DNA from: a virus
IMG/VR virus record: IMGVR_UViG_3300048839_000320
Location: 1 to 47,998 of that record
DNA length: 47,998 nt
Reading direction: 5' to 3' (one strand)
Within the stretch, counting starts at the first letter, position 1. Each line of letters begins with the position of its first letter. The notes under the pieces are model-generated. The model ran no database searches, was not told where the DNA came from, and worked only from the letters and a program-made list of their open reading frames with translations. Shown here piece by piece: positions 1 through 7,087 of this stretch. The translations under genes were made by a program, and so were the position numbers.

Positions 1-121
1 ATGCTCTAATGGCAACCGGCAACAGTCTCGACGCGTTTCGCGCAGCCCACGATCCGACTCACAAGATCCTCGACCCGCTGACGATATTCGAGAGACCGTT
101 GCCGAAGGACGCCAAGCGCTT
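1..121. repeat. Terminal repeat, left copy
   Basis: These bases are identical to 47717-47837. They cover the last codons of the gene that sits upstream in the right copy and the first ~37 codons of the metallophosphoesterase gene. Beyond base 121 the two copies stay collinear without indels to the window end (282 bases) but differ at many positions. This suggests a circularly permuted genome joined here, with two alleles of the gene in the sample, or a true tandem duplication. Confidence 0.85.
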
Positions 122-1472
122 CATCGTCACCGCAGCACAGAATGCAACGCCAGTGCATGACAAGTGGTGGGCGACACTGCGCATCATGGCTGCGGCGCTC
201 GAGGCGGAAATCCTGGTCATCCCGCTGCGCTACAAGAACCCCACGAGCCAGTGGAGCGGGAGTCAGCAGAACGCGGAGCATTGGGACGCAGCGGTGCGCC
301 CGTACCTCTGGAACGTCCGCAAGGCGCTCAATAAAAATCTGATGGTGTTGGGCGACATCAAGATCCAGCCGACCGCGAGTGATCCGCTGATGGGCGCCGA
401 CGCGCTATCGCACGCAGCGTCAGGGATCATCGGGCACACGAAGCTCCAGATGCGGTGCATCCCGACCCCATCGCACCGCATGGCGAAGATCCTCACGACG
501 ACCGGCGCCTGCACCGTCGCCAACTACACCGACTCGCGCGCCGGCCGGCTCGGAGAGTTCCACCACTCGCTGTCCGCGGTGCTGGTCGAGCTCGACGGCA
601 GCCGGTTCTTCCTGCGTCACGTCCACTACGACGCGAAGGGGAATGGTTGCACCGATCTGGAGACGCGGTACACTCCGGTGGGGTACGGCAAAGCACCGCC
701 GCCCACAGCCCTCGTGATGGGGGATACCCATGTCGACTTCATCGACCCTGCAGTGGAACGTGCAACCTTCGGAAAGGGCGGGATGGTCGATCGACTACGC
801 CCCCGGCATCTGGTGTGGCACGACTTGCTCGACTCCTACAGCTGCAACCCGCACCACAAAAACAACCCGTTCAACGCCATCGCGAAGCGCGCGATCGGAG
901 CGGACGCGGTCAGGGCGGAAGTCAACCGGGCGATCGAGTTCGTAAAGGCGCGCACCGGCAAAGCTATATCGGTCATCGTCGGCAGCAACCACAACGATTT
1001 CCTGCGCCGCTGGATCGTGTCGCACGACTGGCGCCTCGATCCGACCAATGCAGAGTTCTACCTCGAGACAGCGCTCGCCATGGTCCGGGGCACGAAGATC
1101 GGCCCGAAGGGAACGGAGTATCCGGACCCGTTCACGCATTGGGCGGAGCGCGCCAGCTTGAACCATGTCCGCGTGCTTAAGGACGACGAGAGCCTGATGC
1201 TGGCCGGCGTCGAAGTCGGGATGCACGGCGACAAGGGGCCAAACGGCGTCCGTGGCAGCATCAAGAATCTCCGCCGGATCGGCGTCAAGTCGATCATCGG
1301 CCACTCGCATACGCCTGGCATCGACGAGGGCGCGTATCAGGTCGGCACGTCTACAAGACTGCGGCTCGAGTATAATCACGGCGCGAGCTCGTGGCTCAAC
1401 GCGCATTGTGTTCTACATGAGGACGGCAAGCGTCAGATCGTCGTCATAGTCGACGGGAAGTGGAGACTGTAA
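9..1472 (+). CDS. Calcineurin-like metallophosphoesterase, phage T5 A1-like
   Basis: A 487-residue protein with the signature blocks of binuclear-metal phosphoesterases in order: GDTHVDF (about residue 238), a GNHD-like GSNHND (about 325), HGD in GMHGDKG (about 407) and GHSH (about 432). Such enzymes cleave phosphodiesters or phosphomonoesters. The architecture, an N-terminal AQNATPV and IPLRYKNP region before the metal blocks, resembles phage proteins annotated as A1-like; T5 A1 is linked to host DNA breakdown, but that role here is inference. A ribosome site, AGAGGA, is visible only before the right-hand copy (47711-47716). The next gene starts directly after the stop. The N-terminal LDAFRAAHD is shared with the small protein at 47432. 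Confidence 0.75.
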   Translation: MATGNSLDAFRAAHDPTHKILDPLTIFERPLPKDAKRFIVTAAQNATPVHDKWWATLRIMAAALEAEILVIPLRYKNPTSQWSGSQQNAEHWDAAVRPYLWNVRKALNKNLMVLGDIKIQPTASDPLMGADALSHAASGIIGHTKLQMRCIPTPSHRMAKILTTTGACTVANYTDSRAGRLGEFHHSLSAVLVELDGSRFFLRHVHYDAKGNGCTDLETRYTPVGYGKAPPPTALVMGDTHVDFIDPAVERATFGKGGMVDRLRPRHLVWHDLLDSYSCNPHHKNNPFNAIAKRAIGADAVRAEVNRAIEFVKARTGKAISVIVGSNHNDFLRRWIVSHDWRLDPTNAEFYLETALAMVRGTKIGPKGTEYPDPFTHWAERASLNHVRVLKDDESLMLAGVEVGMHGDKGPNGVRGSIKNLRRIGVKSIIGHSHTPGIDEGAYQVGTSTRLRLEYNHGASSWLNAHCVLHEDGKRQIVVIVDGKWRL

Positions 1473-1961
1473 ATGCTGCTGCCGTACACCACGCTGACCT
1501 ACCACGGTCCCGGCGCGGGAGCGGCAGTCGAGCCTCCCAACCAGCCAACCGCAGAGGCTACGCTCAAAGGGCTGGCGCGGCTCGTGGCGGTCCACACGAC
1601 TGCGCCCACGGCGGTCGCCCGGATCAACGACGGGCGGCAGTTGCGCGCGGTCCACACGACTGCGCCGACTGCGTATGCTCGCCCGTCCGGCAAGGGGCGG
1701 ATTGCGGCGATCGGCAAGGTCAACGAACTGTCGCAGGATGACGTAACAGGCGCGGTGCTCGAATTTGAGATTGAGCCTGGCATCACCGTCAAGAAAGCAC
1801 TCCGCGCGCTGCTGTCAATCTCGCAAGGGTTGACCACCATAACCGACACCGGGGGCGGCTCTGCGACTGTGCGGTTCCGCGACTTCAACGACACGAAAGA
1901 CCGCTTGGTGTTCACAATGAGCGAAAGCGAACGGGTCGGGGTGTCGAGGGATCTTGATTGA
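1473..1961 (+). CDS. Hypothetical protein with internal HTTAPTA repeat
   Basis: A 162-residue protein whose ATG follows immediately on the upstream TAA, so it is probably translationally coupled. I do not recognise a family. Residues ~38-50 and ~58-70 carry a near-identical repeat, AVHTTAPTAVAR and AVHTTAPTAYAR, backed by a 20-base exact DNA repeat (1587-1606 and 1647-1666). The rest looks like a compact soluble domain with alternating strands and ends in SRDLD. There is no signal peptide or membrane segment. Its position between a phosphoesterase and a metalloprotease suggests the same transcript but not a function. Confidence 0.7.
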   Translation: MLLPYTTLTYHGPGAGAAVEPPNQPTAEATLKGLARLVAVHTTAPTAVARINDGRQLRAVHTTAPTAYARPSGKGRIAAIGKVNELSQDDVTGAVLEFEIEPGITVKKALRALLSISQGLTTITDTGGGSATVRFRDFNDTKDRLVFTMSESERVGVSRDLD

Positions 1962-2389
1962 TGATCGGGCGCGAGGATGCCATTCCTGACCCGCAAGCCG
2001 AGCGGGTCTACGACATGGAGAATTCGGTCGTCCGCGCATGGCGATCGCACGCGACGTCGATCCAGAAATTGAACCGCATGGCCCGTGAAATCTGCACGCG
2101 CTACGACGTGCCGATCGTGACGCTCGAGCTCATGAGCGCGAAGAACGGGATGCTCGGGCGCTACGACTACGACCATGACATCATAGAACTGTGCGAGCGC
2201 GAGGGGCGCCAGGCGTTCGTACTGGCGCACGAGATCGCGCATCATGTCACGCACAAGCTGCACCCGCGCGCCGCGGATCACGGGCCGACATGGGCGCGGC
2301 ACTACGTCAACATCGCGGCCTTTCTCGGCGTCATGCCGAAGAACGCCATGCTCGCGATGCTGCGCGAGCATGGCATCAGGGTTCGCTAG
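1961..2389 (+). CDS. Zincin-type metalloprotease (HExxH), SprT/M78-like
   Basis: A 142-residue protein with the zinc site HEIAHH at residues 90-95 and a third ligand candidate H107 in DHGPTW, the arrangement seen in small SprT- or M78-like metalloproteases. In phages these may cleave a repressor or host protein, but no substrate can be read here. The ATG overlaps the upstream stop (TGATG), with GAGGG about ten bases upstream; a TTG two codons... one codon earlier (1958) is possible but less likely. It is the last gene of the rightward block, and its 3' end overlaps the convergent leftward block by 14 bases. Confidence 0.75.
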   Translation: MIGREDAIPDPQAERVYDMENSVVRAWRSHATSIQKLNRMAREICTRYDVPIVTLELMSAKNGMLGRYDYDHDIIELCEREGRQAFVLAHEIAHHVTHKLHPRAADHGPTWARHYVNIAAFLGVMPKNAMLAMLREHGIRVR

Positions 2390-2702
2390 CGAAAATATCA
2401 ACGCCGGCGTCGTGCATTCGCTCGAGGTTCGCCAGAGCGCGCCAGGCTAGTTTGACTGCCGCGCGTACACCGTCTGGATCCCGGTGCCCGGGGTCGATCG
2501 CCATGTCGGTCAAGTGCCGCGCCAGCGCGTCGGGCTCGTCGCTCGACTTCTCTTTCGCCCAATGGAGCGGCTGCCCGGGGTTGTGCTGGTCGTTACCGAC
2601 CCGTGAGAGCTCCGCGACCGCGGCGAGCGCGTGCGGGAAGTAGCAGATGACTCCGCTGTAGATCGGCAGGCGCTTGCGCGCGTCGGGGTCAGTAGGGAGC
2701 AT
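2376..2702 (-). CDS. dATP/dGTP diphosphohydrolase-family protein (MazZ-like, DUF5664)
   Basis: A 108-residue protein with conserved blocks of the all-alpha NTP pyrophosphohydrolase family called dATP/dGTP diphosphohydrolase: YSGVICYFPHALAAVAE, GNDQHNPGQPLHW and a C-terminal AAVKLAWRALANLE helix. In Z-genome phages MazZ removes competing purine nucleotides alongside PurZ, but no PurZ is visible here, so pool sanitation or nucleotide balance is the safer guess. The chosen ATG has GGAGG four bases upstream and overlaps the previous gene by 14 bases. It is the last gene of the leftward block and overlaps the convergent protease gene. Confidence 0.7.
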   Translation of the reverse strand: MLPTDPDARKRLPIYSGVICYFPHALAAVAELSRVGNDQHNPGQPLHWAKEKSSDEPDALARHLTDMAIDPGHRDPDGVRAAVKLAWRALANLERMHDAGVDIFASEP

Positions 2703-2916
2703 GGAGCCTCCGGATTTTGTTGAAGAACCGGCGCAGCACGTAGCTACGCACGAGGGAAATAGCGGTGAAAATAAGCCCAACATTGAACGCTTGCCCCGCG
2801 GTGATATTGAAGCCAAAGAGCGGGAACACCAGCATATTCGCGCTCCAGTTGATCGCGAAGCCGATCACGATGTTGGCCCATGCCTCGAGCCATGAGCCGA
2901 GCCGGGTCTGACTCAC
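2689..2916 (-). CDS. Small membrane protein, DUF7220-like
   Basis: A 75-residue protein with two predicted membrane segments (roughly residues 12-35 and 42-62), an IGFAINW block, FPLFGFNI between the segments, and a basic end (SYVLRRFFNKIRR). The pattern resembles a phage membrane-protein family annotated as DUF7220. The GTG start forms a GTGA overlap with the stop of the preceding gene; an in-frame ATG at 2955 would give a longer overlap and is less likely. Function unknown. Its place beside replication genes argues against a lysis role. Confidence 0.65.
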   Translation of the reverse strand: MSQTRLGSWLEAWANIVIGFAINWSANMLVFPLFGFNITAGQAFNVGLIFTAISLVRSYVLRRFFNKIRRLHAPY

Positions 2917-3053
2917 GGGTTGCACCGTGGATCGTTTAGCAGCTTGTTCCAGCACGGGGGCGGATCGTCCGGGCCTGGGTATTGCGGTTGGCAGCGCTGG
3001 CCAAGCCAGAACAGCAGCACGAATATCGCGACCAGATAAGTGATCCGCCTCAT
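2913..3053 (-). CDS. Short single-span membrane or secreted protein
   Basis: A 46-residue product with a basic start (MRRI), one hydrophobic segment at about residues 5-18, then a short proline-rich and cysteine-containing tail (QPQYPGPDDPPPCW). The ATG overlaps the upstream stop (ATGA), which supports the start and the gene. The tail would probably face the periplasm. No family recognised. Confidence 0.55.
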   Translation of the reverse strand: MRRITYLVAIFVLLFWLGQRCQPQYPGPDDPPPCWNKLLNDPRCNP

Positions 3054-3319
3054 GGCTTCTCTCCCATCAGAGTGCGGAGATCGGTGCAGTCGGGGCAGGC
3101 AGTAACCAGCGTTCGCTCGATTCCCGTGCCGCGACACGTCTCGCACGTCACCTTCCCCGCCGCCGCTCGCAGTTCGTCCACGTAGGCGAGCAGGTCGCGG
3201 CGGTCTGCAACAGGCCATGCGACCAGTCTGTGCGCTATGTCCTTCGACATATTCGCCTGAGCCTCAAACACATCGTCGTAGTCACGGTCCCGCGCTCGTA
3301 TCGAGTCAAGGTCGATCAT
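3050..3319 (-). CDS. Small protein with CxxC...CxxC zinc-binding knuckle
   Basis: An 89-residue protein whose C-terminal half carries CETCRGTG and, eleven residues on, CPDC, a DnaJ-like zinc knuckle pattern that probably binds one zinc ion. The N-terminal part is helical and charged. Start and stop overlap both neighbours by four bases (ATGA), placing it firmly in the leftward operon. Binding of nucleic acid or protein is possible but not shown. Confidence 0.6.
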   Translation of the reverse strand: MIDLDSIRARDRDYDDVFEAQANMSKDIAHRLVAWPVADRRDLLAYVDELRAAAGKVTCETCRGTGIERTLVTACPDCTDLRTLMGEKP

Positions 3320-3798
3320 GGCTTTTCCTCCCGCGCAAGGGGGGCGTCGATCATGTCCATCAGTGTCTCCATACCCTGATCCTCGGCGTAGGAGTAGATC
3401 TCCCGCAGCAGCGCGTCCGCATCGTCCCGCTGCTCGCAAGCCTGCGTGTACAACTCAGTTACGTGTTCCAGCGCCGCCTCTGCGTTCTCCGCACGCGCCA
3501 CGATCAGGGCGCGCTCATCGCGTAGTCCCGCGACCATGTTGCTGATCTGCGTAATCATGCCAGCCGCGTCGGGCAGCGGCTTCCAGTTGTCCGGTGCGCC
3601 GAACTGGTCGGCCATTGCGACTACCAATACACGCGCCTCACGTTCTGCGTCGGCCAGCCGCGAGCGCAGGGATTCGATCTCGTCGGCCAGCGTCACTATG
3701 TCGTAGTCGCTGGCACTTGGCTGGATCAGCAACGGCAATTCACCGCGCAGTCTGTTTGCGTTTCTTAGTGCGTCAGCAAGCGTCCTGTCATTTGTCAT
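3316..3798 (-). CDS. Hypothetical coiled-coil protein
   Basis: A 160-residue acidic, alanine-rich protein, almost entirely helical, with heptad-like stretches such as DEIESLRSRLADAEREA and ARAENAEAALEHVTEL. It has no signal peptide or known motif. The ATG chosen (MTNDRT) overlaps the upstream gene by 11 bases and the stop overlaps the next gene by four. A structural or adaptor role is a guess. Confidence 0.6.
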   Translation of the reverse strand: MTNDRTLADALRNANRLRGELPLLIQPSASDYDIVTLADEIESLRSRLADAEREARVLVVAMADQFGAPDNWKPLPDAAGMITQISNMVAGLRDERALIVARAENAEAALEHVTELYTQACEQRDDADALLREIYSYAEDQGMETLMDMIDAPLAREEKP

Positions 3799-4060
3799 GG
3801 CTCTGCTCCATTGCTGCGTCACGCTTGGCCCGCTCATCGCGGTACATTTGCCGCGTTTCCTCGGCTAGCTCGTTCCAGTGCGGAGCATTAGTGAATCCTT
3901 GCGCCGCCGCCGTTCGGTCGTAAAGCGAACGGGCCTCCGCGTCCTTGCGCAGCGCCGCGTTCTCGGCGATAAGGCGCTCGATTTCTGCCTCGCGTTGTCG
4001 CCACTTCAATCTATCGGCTGCGGTCAGTACATGGCCTTGCGCGCAGCATGGCTCACTCAT
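3788..4060 (-). CDS. Hypothetical small charged helical protein
   Basis: A 90-residue protein that starts with a cysteine-containing segment (MSEPCCAQGH) followed by a long charged helix (REAEIERLIAENAALRKDAE) of coiled-coil type. It overlaps the helicase gene upstream by eight bases and the next gene by 11. No family recognised. Confidence 0.6.
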   Translation of the reverse strand: MSEPCCAQGHVLTAADRLKWRQREAEIERLIAENAALRKDAEARSLYDRTAAAQGFTNAPHWNELAEETRQMYRDERAKRDAAMEQSHDK

Positions 4061-5429
4061 GGCTTGCCCTCCGCATTGCTTCGAGCAGCAAGTCCTGGGT
4101 GGACCGCTTGCCCTTGTGGCGCTCAATGACGACGTCATCCAGCGTGTCGTCGGTGACGATCGACCAGACCCATACCGGCCGATTCAACCCGCTCTGCTTC
4201 TGGCGCACCGGGCCGATACGCTCGAGCATCTGTTGGCGGAGCTCGAGGTCCCAGCCATGGCCGAAGTACACGAGCATATTGCACACGTCCTGCAGCCCGT
4301 CGATCCCGTGGCCCATCGACTTCGGGTGCGCGACGCCCATGGTTGCCTTGCCGTTCATGAACGCCTCGAAGCCGGCCGGCTTGGATATGTCGACCGACCC
4401 CTTGAAGTGCTTGAGGATCCGCTCCCGGTCACTCACGAATTCATAGGCCACGAGTAGCGGGGCTCCCGCTGCCTCTTGCACGATGCTCTCGAGGGCTTCC
4501 AACTTCTCATCGTGAATGGAAACCCAGGCGGGATGCTCAGAGTAGGCGGCGCCGTTGGCGAACTGCAGGCACTTATTTGTGAGTGCGGCAGCATTGAACA
4601 CTTCGATTTCAGTGCCGCACGCCAGCTGCGTGAACATTTCGATTTCAAGCTCCCGGTACCCCGCGGCCGCCTTGGGCGGCATGGTGACGCGCACGGTGCG
4701 CTCGATTGGTTGCTCGAGGTCGAACCAGTCCTCGGGGCGGATCGACATGGTAATGTCGCTGATGGCCGCGTAGATTTCCTTCTGCGCGTGCGGCAGCGGC
4801 TTGACACCGTACCCGTCGTAGTCGGTCCGGAACCAGCGCTCCATGAACGCGTCGTATTTGCGCCCCAAGCGCTGTCCGAAGTCGAGGAACCAGAATTGCC
4901 CCCAAAGGTCCTTGAGCCCGTTTGGGGCGGGAGTGCCGGTCAGGTTGACCCAGCGCTCGGTTTCCCGGGCGCGCGTCGCCAGCGCCCTCGTGCGCTGCCC
5001 TCCCTGCCCTACGCGATACCCCTTGAGCCGGGTGCTCTCATCCGAGACGACAATCTTGAAGGGCCACGGGCGCCCCTCGAAGGTGGCCACGAGCCAAGGT
5101 AACTGTTCATAATTACAGGTGTATATATGCGCAGGTTTCCGGAGCGCGTTGCGCCGCTGCGTCGGGTTGCCGGCCACAACGCTGATTTCCAGGTGTTTCA
5201 GGTGGTCCCACTTCTGGATTTCCTTCGGCCAAGTGCCATGCGCGACGCGCTTCGGGCCGAGCACGAGGATCGGGTCGGACGTCCCCGTGGCGATCAGGAG
5301 CTCGGCCACGGTCAACGTACTGACCGTCTTGCCGAGGCCCATGCCGGCGAACAGCGCGCAGCGCTCTTGCTCGACCAGAAAGTCGATCGCGAGCTTCTGA
5401 TACTCGTGCGGTGTGAAGCTCCGACTCAT
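4053..5429 (-). CDS. SNF2-type superfamily 2 DNA helicase/translocase
   Basis: A 458-residue protein with SF2 helicase motifs: Q-motif-like HEYQKLAIDFL near the start, Walker A GMGLGKT (29-35), DExx box SDES (129-132), TGTPAPNG (about 164-171) and a motif VI variant QQMLERIGPVRQ. This matches the short single-protein SNF2-like helicases of many phages, which probably remodel DNA during replication or recombination. The canonical motif VI ends RxHRxGQ, so the GPVRQ form is a family variant. It starts four bases inside the preceding gene (ATGA) and belongs to the replication operon. Confidence 0.88.
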   Translation of the reverse strand: MSRSFTPHEYQKLAIDFLVEQERCALFAGMGLGKTVSTLTVAELLIATGTSDPILVLGPKRVAHGTWPKEIQKWDHLKHLEISVVAGNPTQRRNALRKPAHIYTCNYEQLPWLVATFEGRPWPFKIVVSDESTRLKGYRVGQGGQRTRALATRARETERWVNLTGTPAPNGLKDLWGQFWFLDFGQRLGRKYDAFMERWFRTDYDGYGVKPLPHAQKEIYAAISDITMSIRPEDWFDLEQPIERTVRVTMPPKAAAGYRELEIEMFTQLACGTEIEVFNAAALTNKCLQFANGAAYSEHPAWVSIHDEKLEALESIVQEAAGAPLLVAYEFVSDRERILKHFKGSVDISKPAGFEAFMNGKATMGVAHPKSMGHGIDGLQDVCNMLVYFGHGWDLELRQQMLERIGPVRQKQSGLNRPVWVWSIVTDDTLDDVVIERHKGKRSTQDLLLEAMRRASHE

Positions 5430-5617
5430 TTGTCCTCTATCACCGCTACGCGCTGAAACAGGTCGCTCGGGACGTCACGCTGAGTCCGGTAGCGCTCGGC
5501 TTCCTCCGGGGTCAGCCGGACGTGAGTGGCCACAATACCGGGCCATTCGACCACATCCTGTCGCCGCGGCTCGAAGGGCTCTTTGCTGCCCGCGTTGTGC
5601 TCAAAGTACGTCGTCAT
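5426..5617 (-). CDS. Hypothetical small protein
   Basis: A 63-residue acidic protein (MTTYFEHN...RVAVIEDK). No motif recognised. The start codon lies 17 bases inside the methyltransferase gene and the stop overlaps the helicase start (ATGA), so it is supported mainly by context. Confidence 0.55.
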   Translation of the reverse strand: MTTYFEHNAGSKEPFEPRRQDVVEWPGIVATHVRLTPEEAERYRTQRDVPSDLFQRVAVIEDK

Positions 5618-6200
5618 GGTATACCCCCCATTGGCGAGCCATCGCATCCGCGATGCCGCGGTAAGTGGTGGACCGATCGCGCTTGCGCGTCGGGCTCGGG
5701 CCCATCAGCCAGCACGCCGGATGGCGGCCCGTCTCGTCCGGCGTCGTCGGCTTCAACTTCGGCAGATTCTTGAGCCAGAGGCACGTCGCTTTGATTTCGC
5801 CCTTCCCGGGCTCGCCAAGGTGCCAGAACTGCCACGGCTGGATGATCTGGTCCGGCTTGCGAATCTCGCTCGAGATAATGCTCACCGGGTTTTCGACGCA
5901 GATGCGCGGGATCGGCGCCGCCATCAGGTCGCGCACGAACTGCAGCGCTGCCTGCTGGCGCCCATCCGCGCGCTTCTCGGGGAACCAGCGCGCCCCACTG
6001 ACTGCCAGATGATCGCAGGGCGGGTGCGCAATCATCAGGTCCCAATGCCCCGCGTACGCCACTTCAAGCGCGTCCGCCTCGAAGTGGTCGACACTGCCAT
6101 CGCGCGCTGGCAACAGGTCGCACGAGAATGCGGAATGGCCACGCGCGCGAAACATTTGCCTCACGGTGCCACTTTCTTCGCACGCAATCAGGACTCGCAT
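5601..6200 (-). CDS. Cytosine-type DNA methyltransferase, short phage form
   Basis: A 199-residue protein beginning [14 protein letters not shown], a cofactor-binding motif I, followed by SCDLLPA and the catalytic-loop type motif HPPCDHLAVSG (about residues 60-70), then CVENPVS, which resembles the ENV block of C5-cytosine methyltransferases. It lacks a separate target-recognition region, as do the roughly 200-residue phage proteins annotated as DNA cytosine methyltransferase. It would methylate phage DNA or serve an anti-restriction role; the target is unknown. The ATG overlaps the preceding small gene by 13 bases. Confidence 0.7.
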   Translation of the reverse strand: MRVLIACEESGTVRQMFRARGHSAFSCDLLPARDGSVDHFEADALEVAYAGHWDLMIAHPPCDHLAVSGARWFPEKRADGRQQAALQFVRDLMAAPIPRICVENPVSIISSEIRKPDQIIQPWQFWHLGEPGKGEIKATCLWLKNLPKLKPTTPDETGRHPACWLMGPSPTRKRDRSTTYRGIADAMARQWGVYHDDVL

Positions 6201-6343
6201 TTCGGCTCCAGCACCGGAGTCTGCGGGCACAGCCGCTCGTGCGCCTCGCGCATCCGCTTGGCTTGCTCGAGCTCGTCCGCGGTCCACGGGCGAAGGTGGA
6301 ATGGCGGCTTGTCCTTCTCGGGCATGAAGGGCGGGTTGGTCAC
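6188..6343 (-). CDS. Short hypothetical protein
   Basis: A 51-residue frame opening with GTG in a GTGA overlap with the upstream stop; an internal ATG at 6325 would give 45 residues. It reads [16 protein letters not shown] and continues into a charged helix ([15 protein letters not shown]). The NPPF string recalls amino-methyltransferase motif IV, but the protein is far too short for that fold, so this is probably coincidence. It fills an otherwise empty interval in a tightly packed operon. Confidence 0.5.
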   Translation of the reverse strand: MTNPPFMPEKDKPPFHLRPWTADELEQAKRMREAHERLCPQTPVLEPKCES

Positions 6344-6579
6344 AACCGACGCCTCGAGTCGGTATTTTGGAACCCTGTCAAAATGTCCAAGGCGTCCTCC
6401 ACGCGTTGCGGGATGAACTGTCCCCGAAGGTGCACCACCTCGTAATTTATCGACGCCAGCATGGCGGCTTCGCGCATTTCAGACGGCGTGAACTCTGCGC
6501 GTCGAATGAACGCTTCCATCATATCCACCAACGCCTTGTACGCCGGGTCGTTTTGGTACTTTTCGCGTGGGGTTCTCAT
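6340..6579 (-). CDS. Hypothetical small protein
   Basis: A 79-residue protein starting [14 protein letters not shown], helical, with [18 protein letters not shown] in the middle. It resembles small phage helper proteins that follow nucleases, but I do not recognise a named family. ATGA and GTGA overlaps with both neighbours support the boundaries. Confidence 0.6.
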   Translation of the reverse strand: MRTPREKYQNDPAYKALVDMMEAFIRRAEFTPSEMREAAMLASINYEVVHLRGQFIPQRVEDALDILTGFQNTDSRRRL

Positions 6580-6728
6580 CGCCGCTTCACCCGCGCGCCC
6601 TGGAAAAAGCCCTCGGGCTCTTTCCACTTGCGCTGCGGCTTGTCGTCCGCCTTGGGCTCGTCGTCACGCGGCCGGCGCGATCGGCGCCCGGGGGTTGGCT
6701 CGGGGATGGCGAGGGGGTCGATTTTCAT
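6576..6728 (-). CDS. Short basic proline-rich protein
   Basis: A 50-residue protein, [19 protein letters not shown], ending GARVKRR; very rich in Arg, Lys and Pro and probably disordered. Both ends overlap neighbours by four bases (ATGA). It might bind nucleic acid through charge alone. No homology recognised. Confidence 0.55.
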   Translation of the reverse strand: MKIDPLAIPEPTPGRRSRRPRDDEPKADDKPQRKWKEPEGFFQGARVKRR

Positions 6729-7087
6729 TTGAGGTTGCTCTCCAGGTATTTGTCGACGGCTTCGTAGGAATCCAAGACATACACGCGGAAGCCCATCGCG
6801 CGACGTCGTTCATGATCGCGTGCCTGCGCAGCGGTCGGCGCTTTTCCCGGCGCCTTGCACTCTACAAACTCGACCCACGCGGGAATGGCGTAGCCAACGT
6901 CAAACGTCGTTACCGGCCACGAGACAATCCGATCCGGCACGCTGGCGCGGTTCGGGCTCGAGAATTTCTCCGCGACGCCCCCGCGCTTGGCCACTTCCTT
7001 GACAAGGTATTCCTCGACGTCGGCCTCGCAGACCTTGCGCTCTTTGCGCTCCGCGAGTGGCGCGTCACCAATGAGTGCAGCTTTCAC
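6725..7087 (-). CDS. VRR-NUC domain nuclease
   Basis: A 120-residue stand-alone VRR-NUC protein (PD-(D/E)XK fold): the active-site series is PD at 51-52 in SVPDRI, E76-x-K78 in FVECKAPG and Q88 in TAAQARDHE, then GFRVYVLDS. Family members are structure-specific endonucleases that probably resolve or trim branched replication or recombination intermediates. The GTG start is chosen because it makes a GTGA overlap with the polymerase stop; no ATG lies near. Stand-alone phage forms are usually 90-130 residues, so it is full length. Confidence 0.85.
   Translation of the reverse strand: MKAALIGDAPLAERKERKVCEADVEEYLVKEVAKRGGVAEKFSSPNRASVPDRIVSWPVTTFDVGYAIPAWVEFVECKAPGKAPTAAQARDHERRRAMGFRVYVLDSYEAVDKYLESNLK

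Noticed and set aside
1-121. Direct terminal repeat of a linear genome
   Set aside because: The identity stops 161 bases before the window end, whereas a direct terminal repeat would be identical to the very end.
2376-2702. Z-genome (diaminopurine) phage
   Set aside because: Only the MazZ-like gene and a family A polymerase are present; no PurZ or DatZ homologue is visible, so the claim is not supported by this window.
6188-6343. Adenine methyltransferase fragment (NPPF)
   Set aside because: The frame is only 51 codons and shows no other methyltransferase motif; the string is probably chance.
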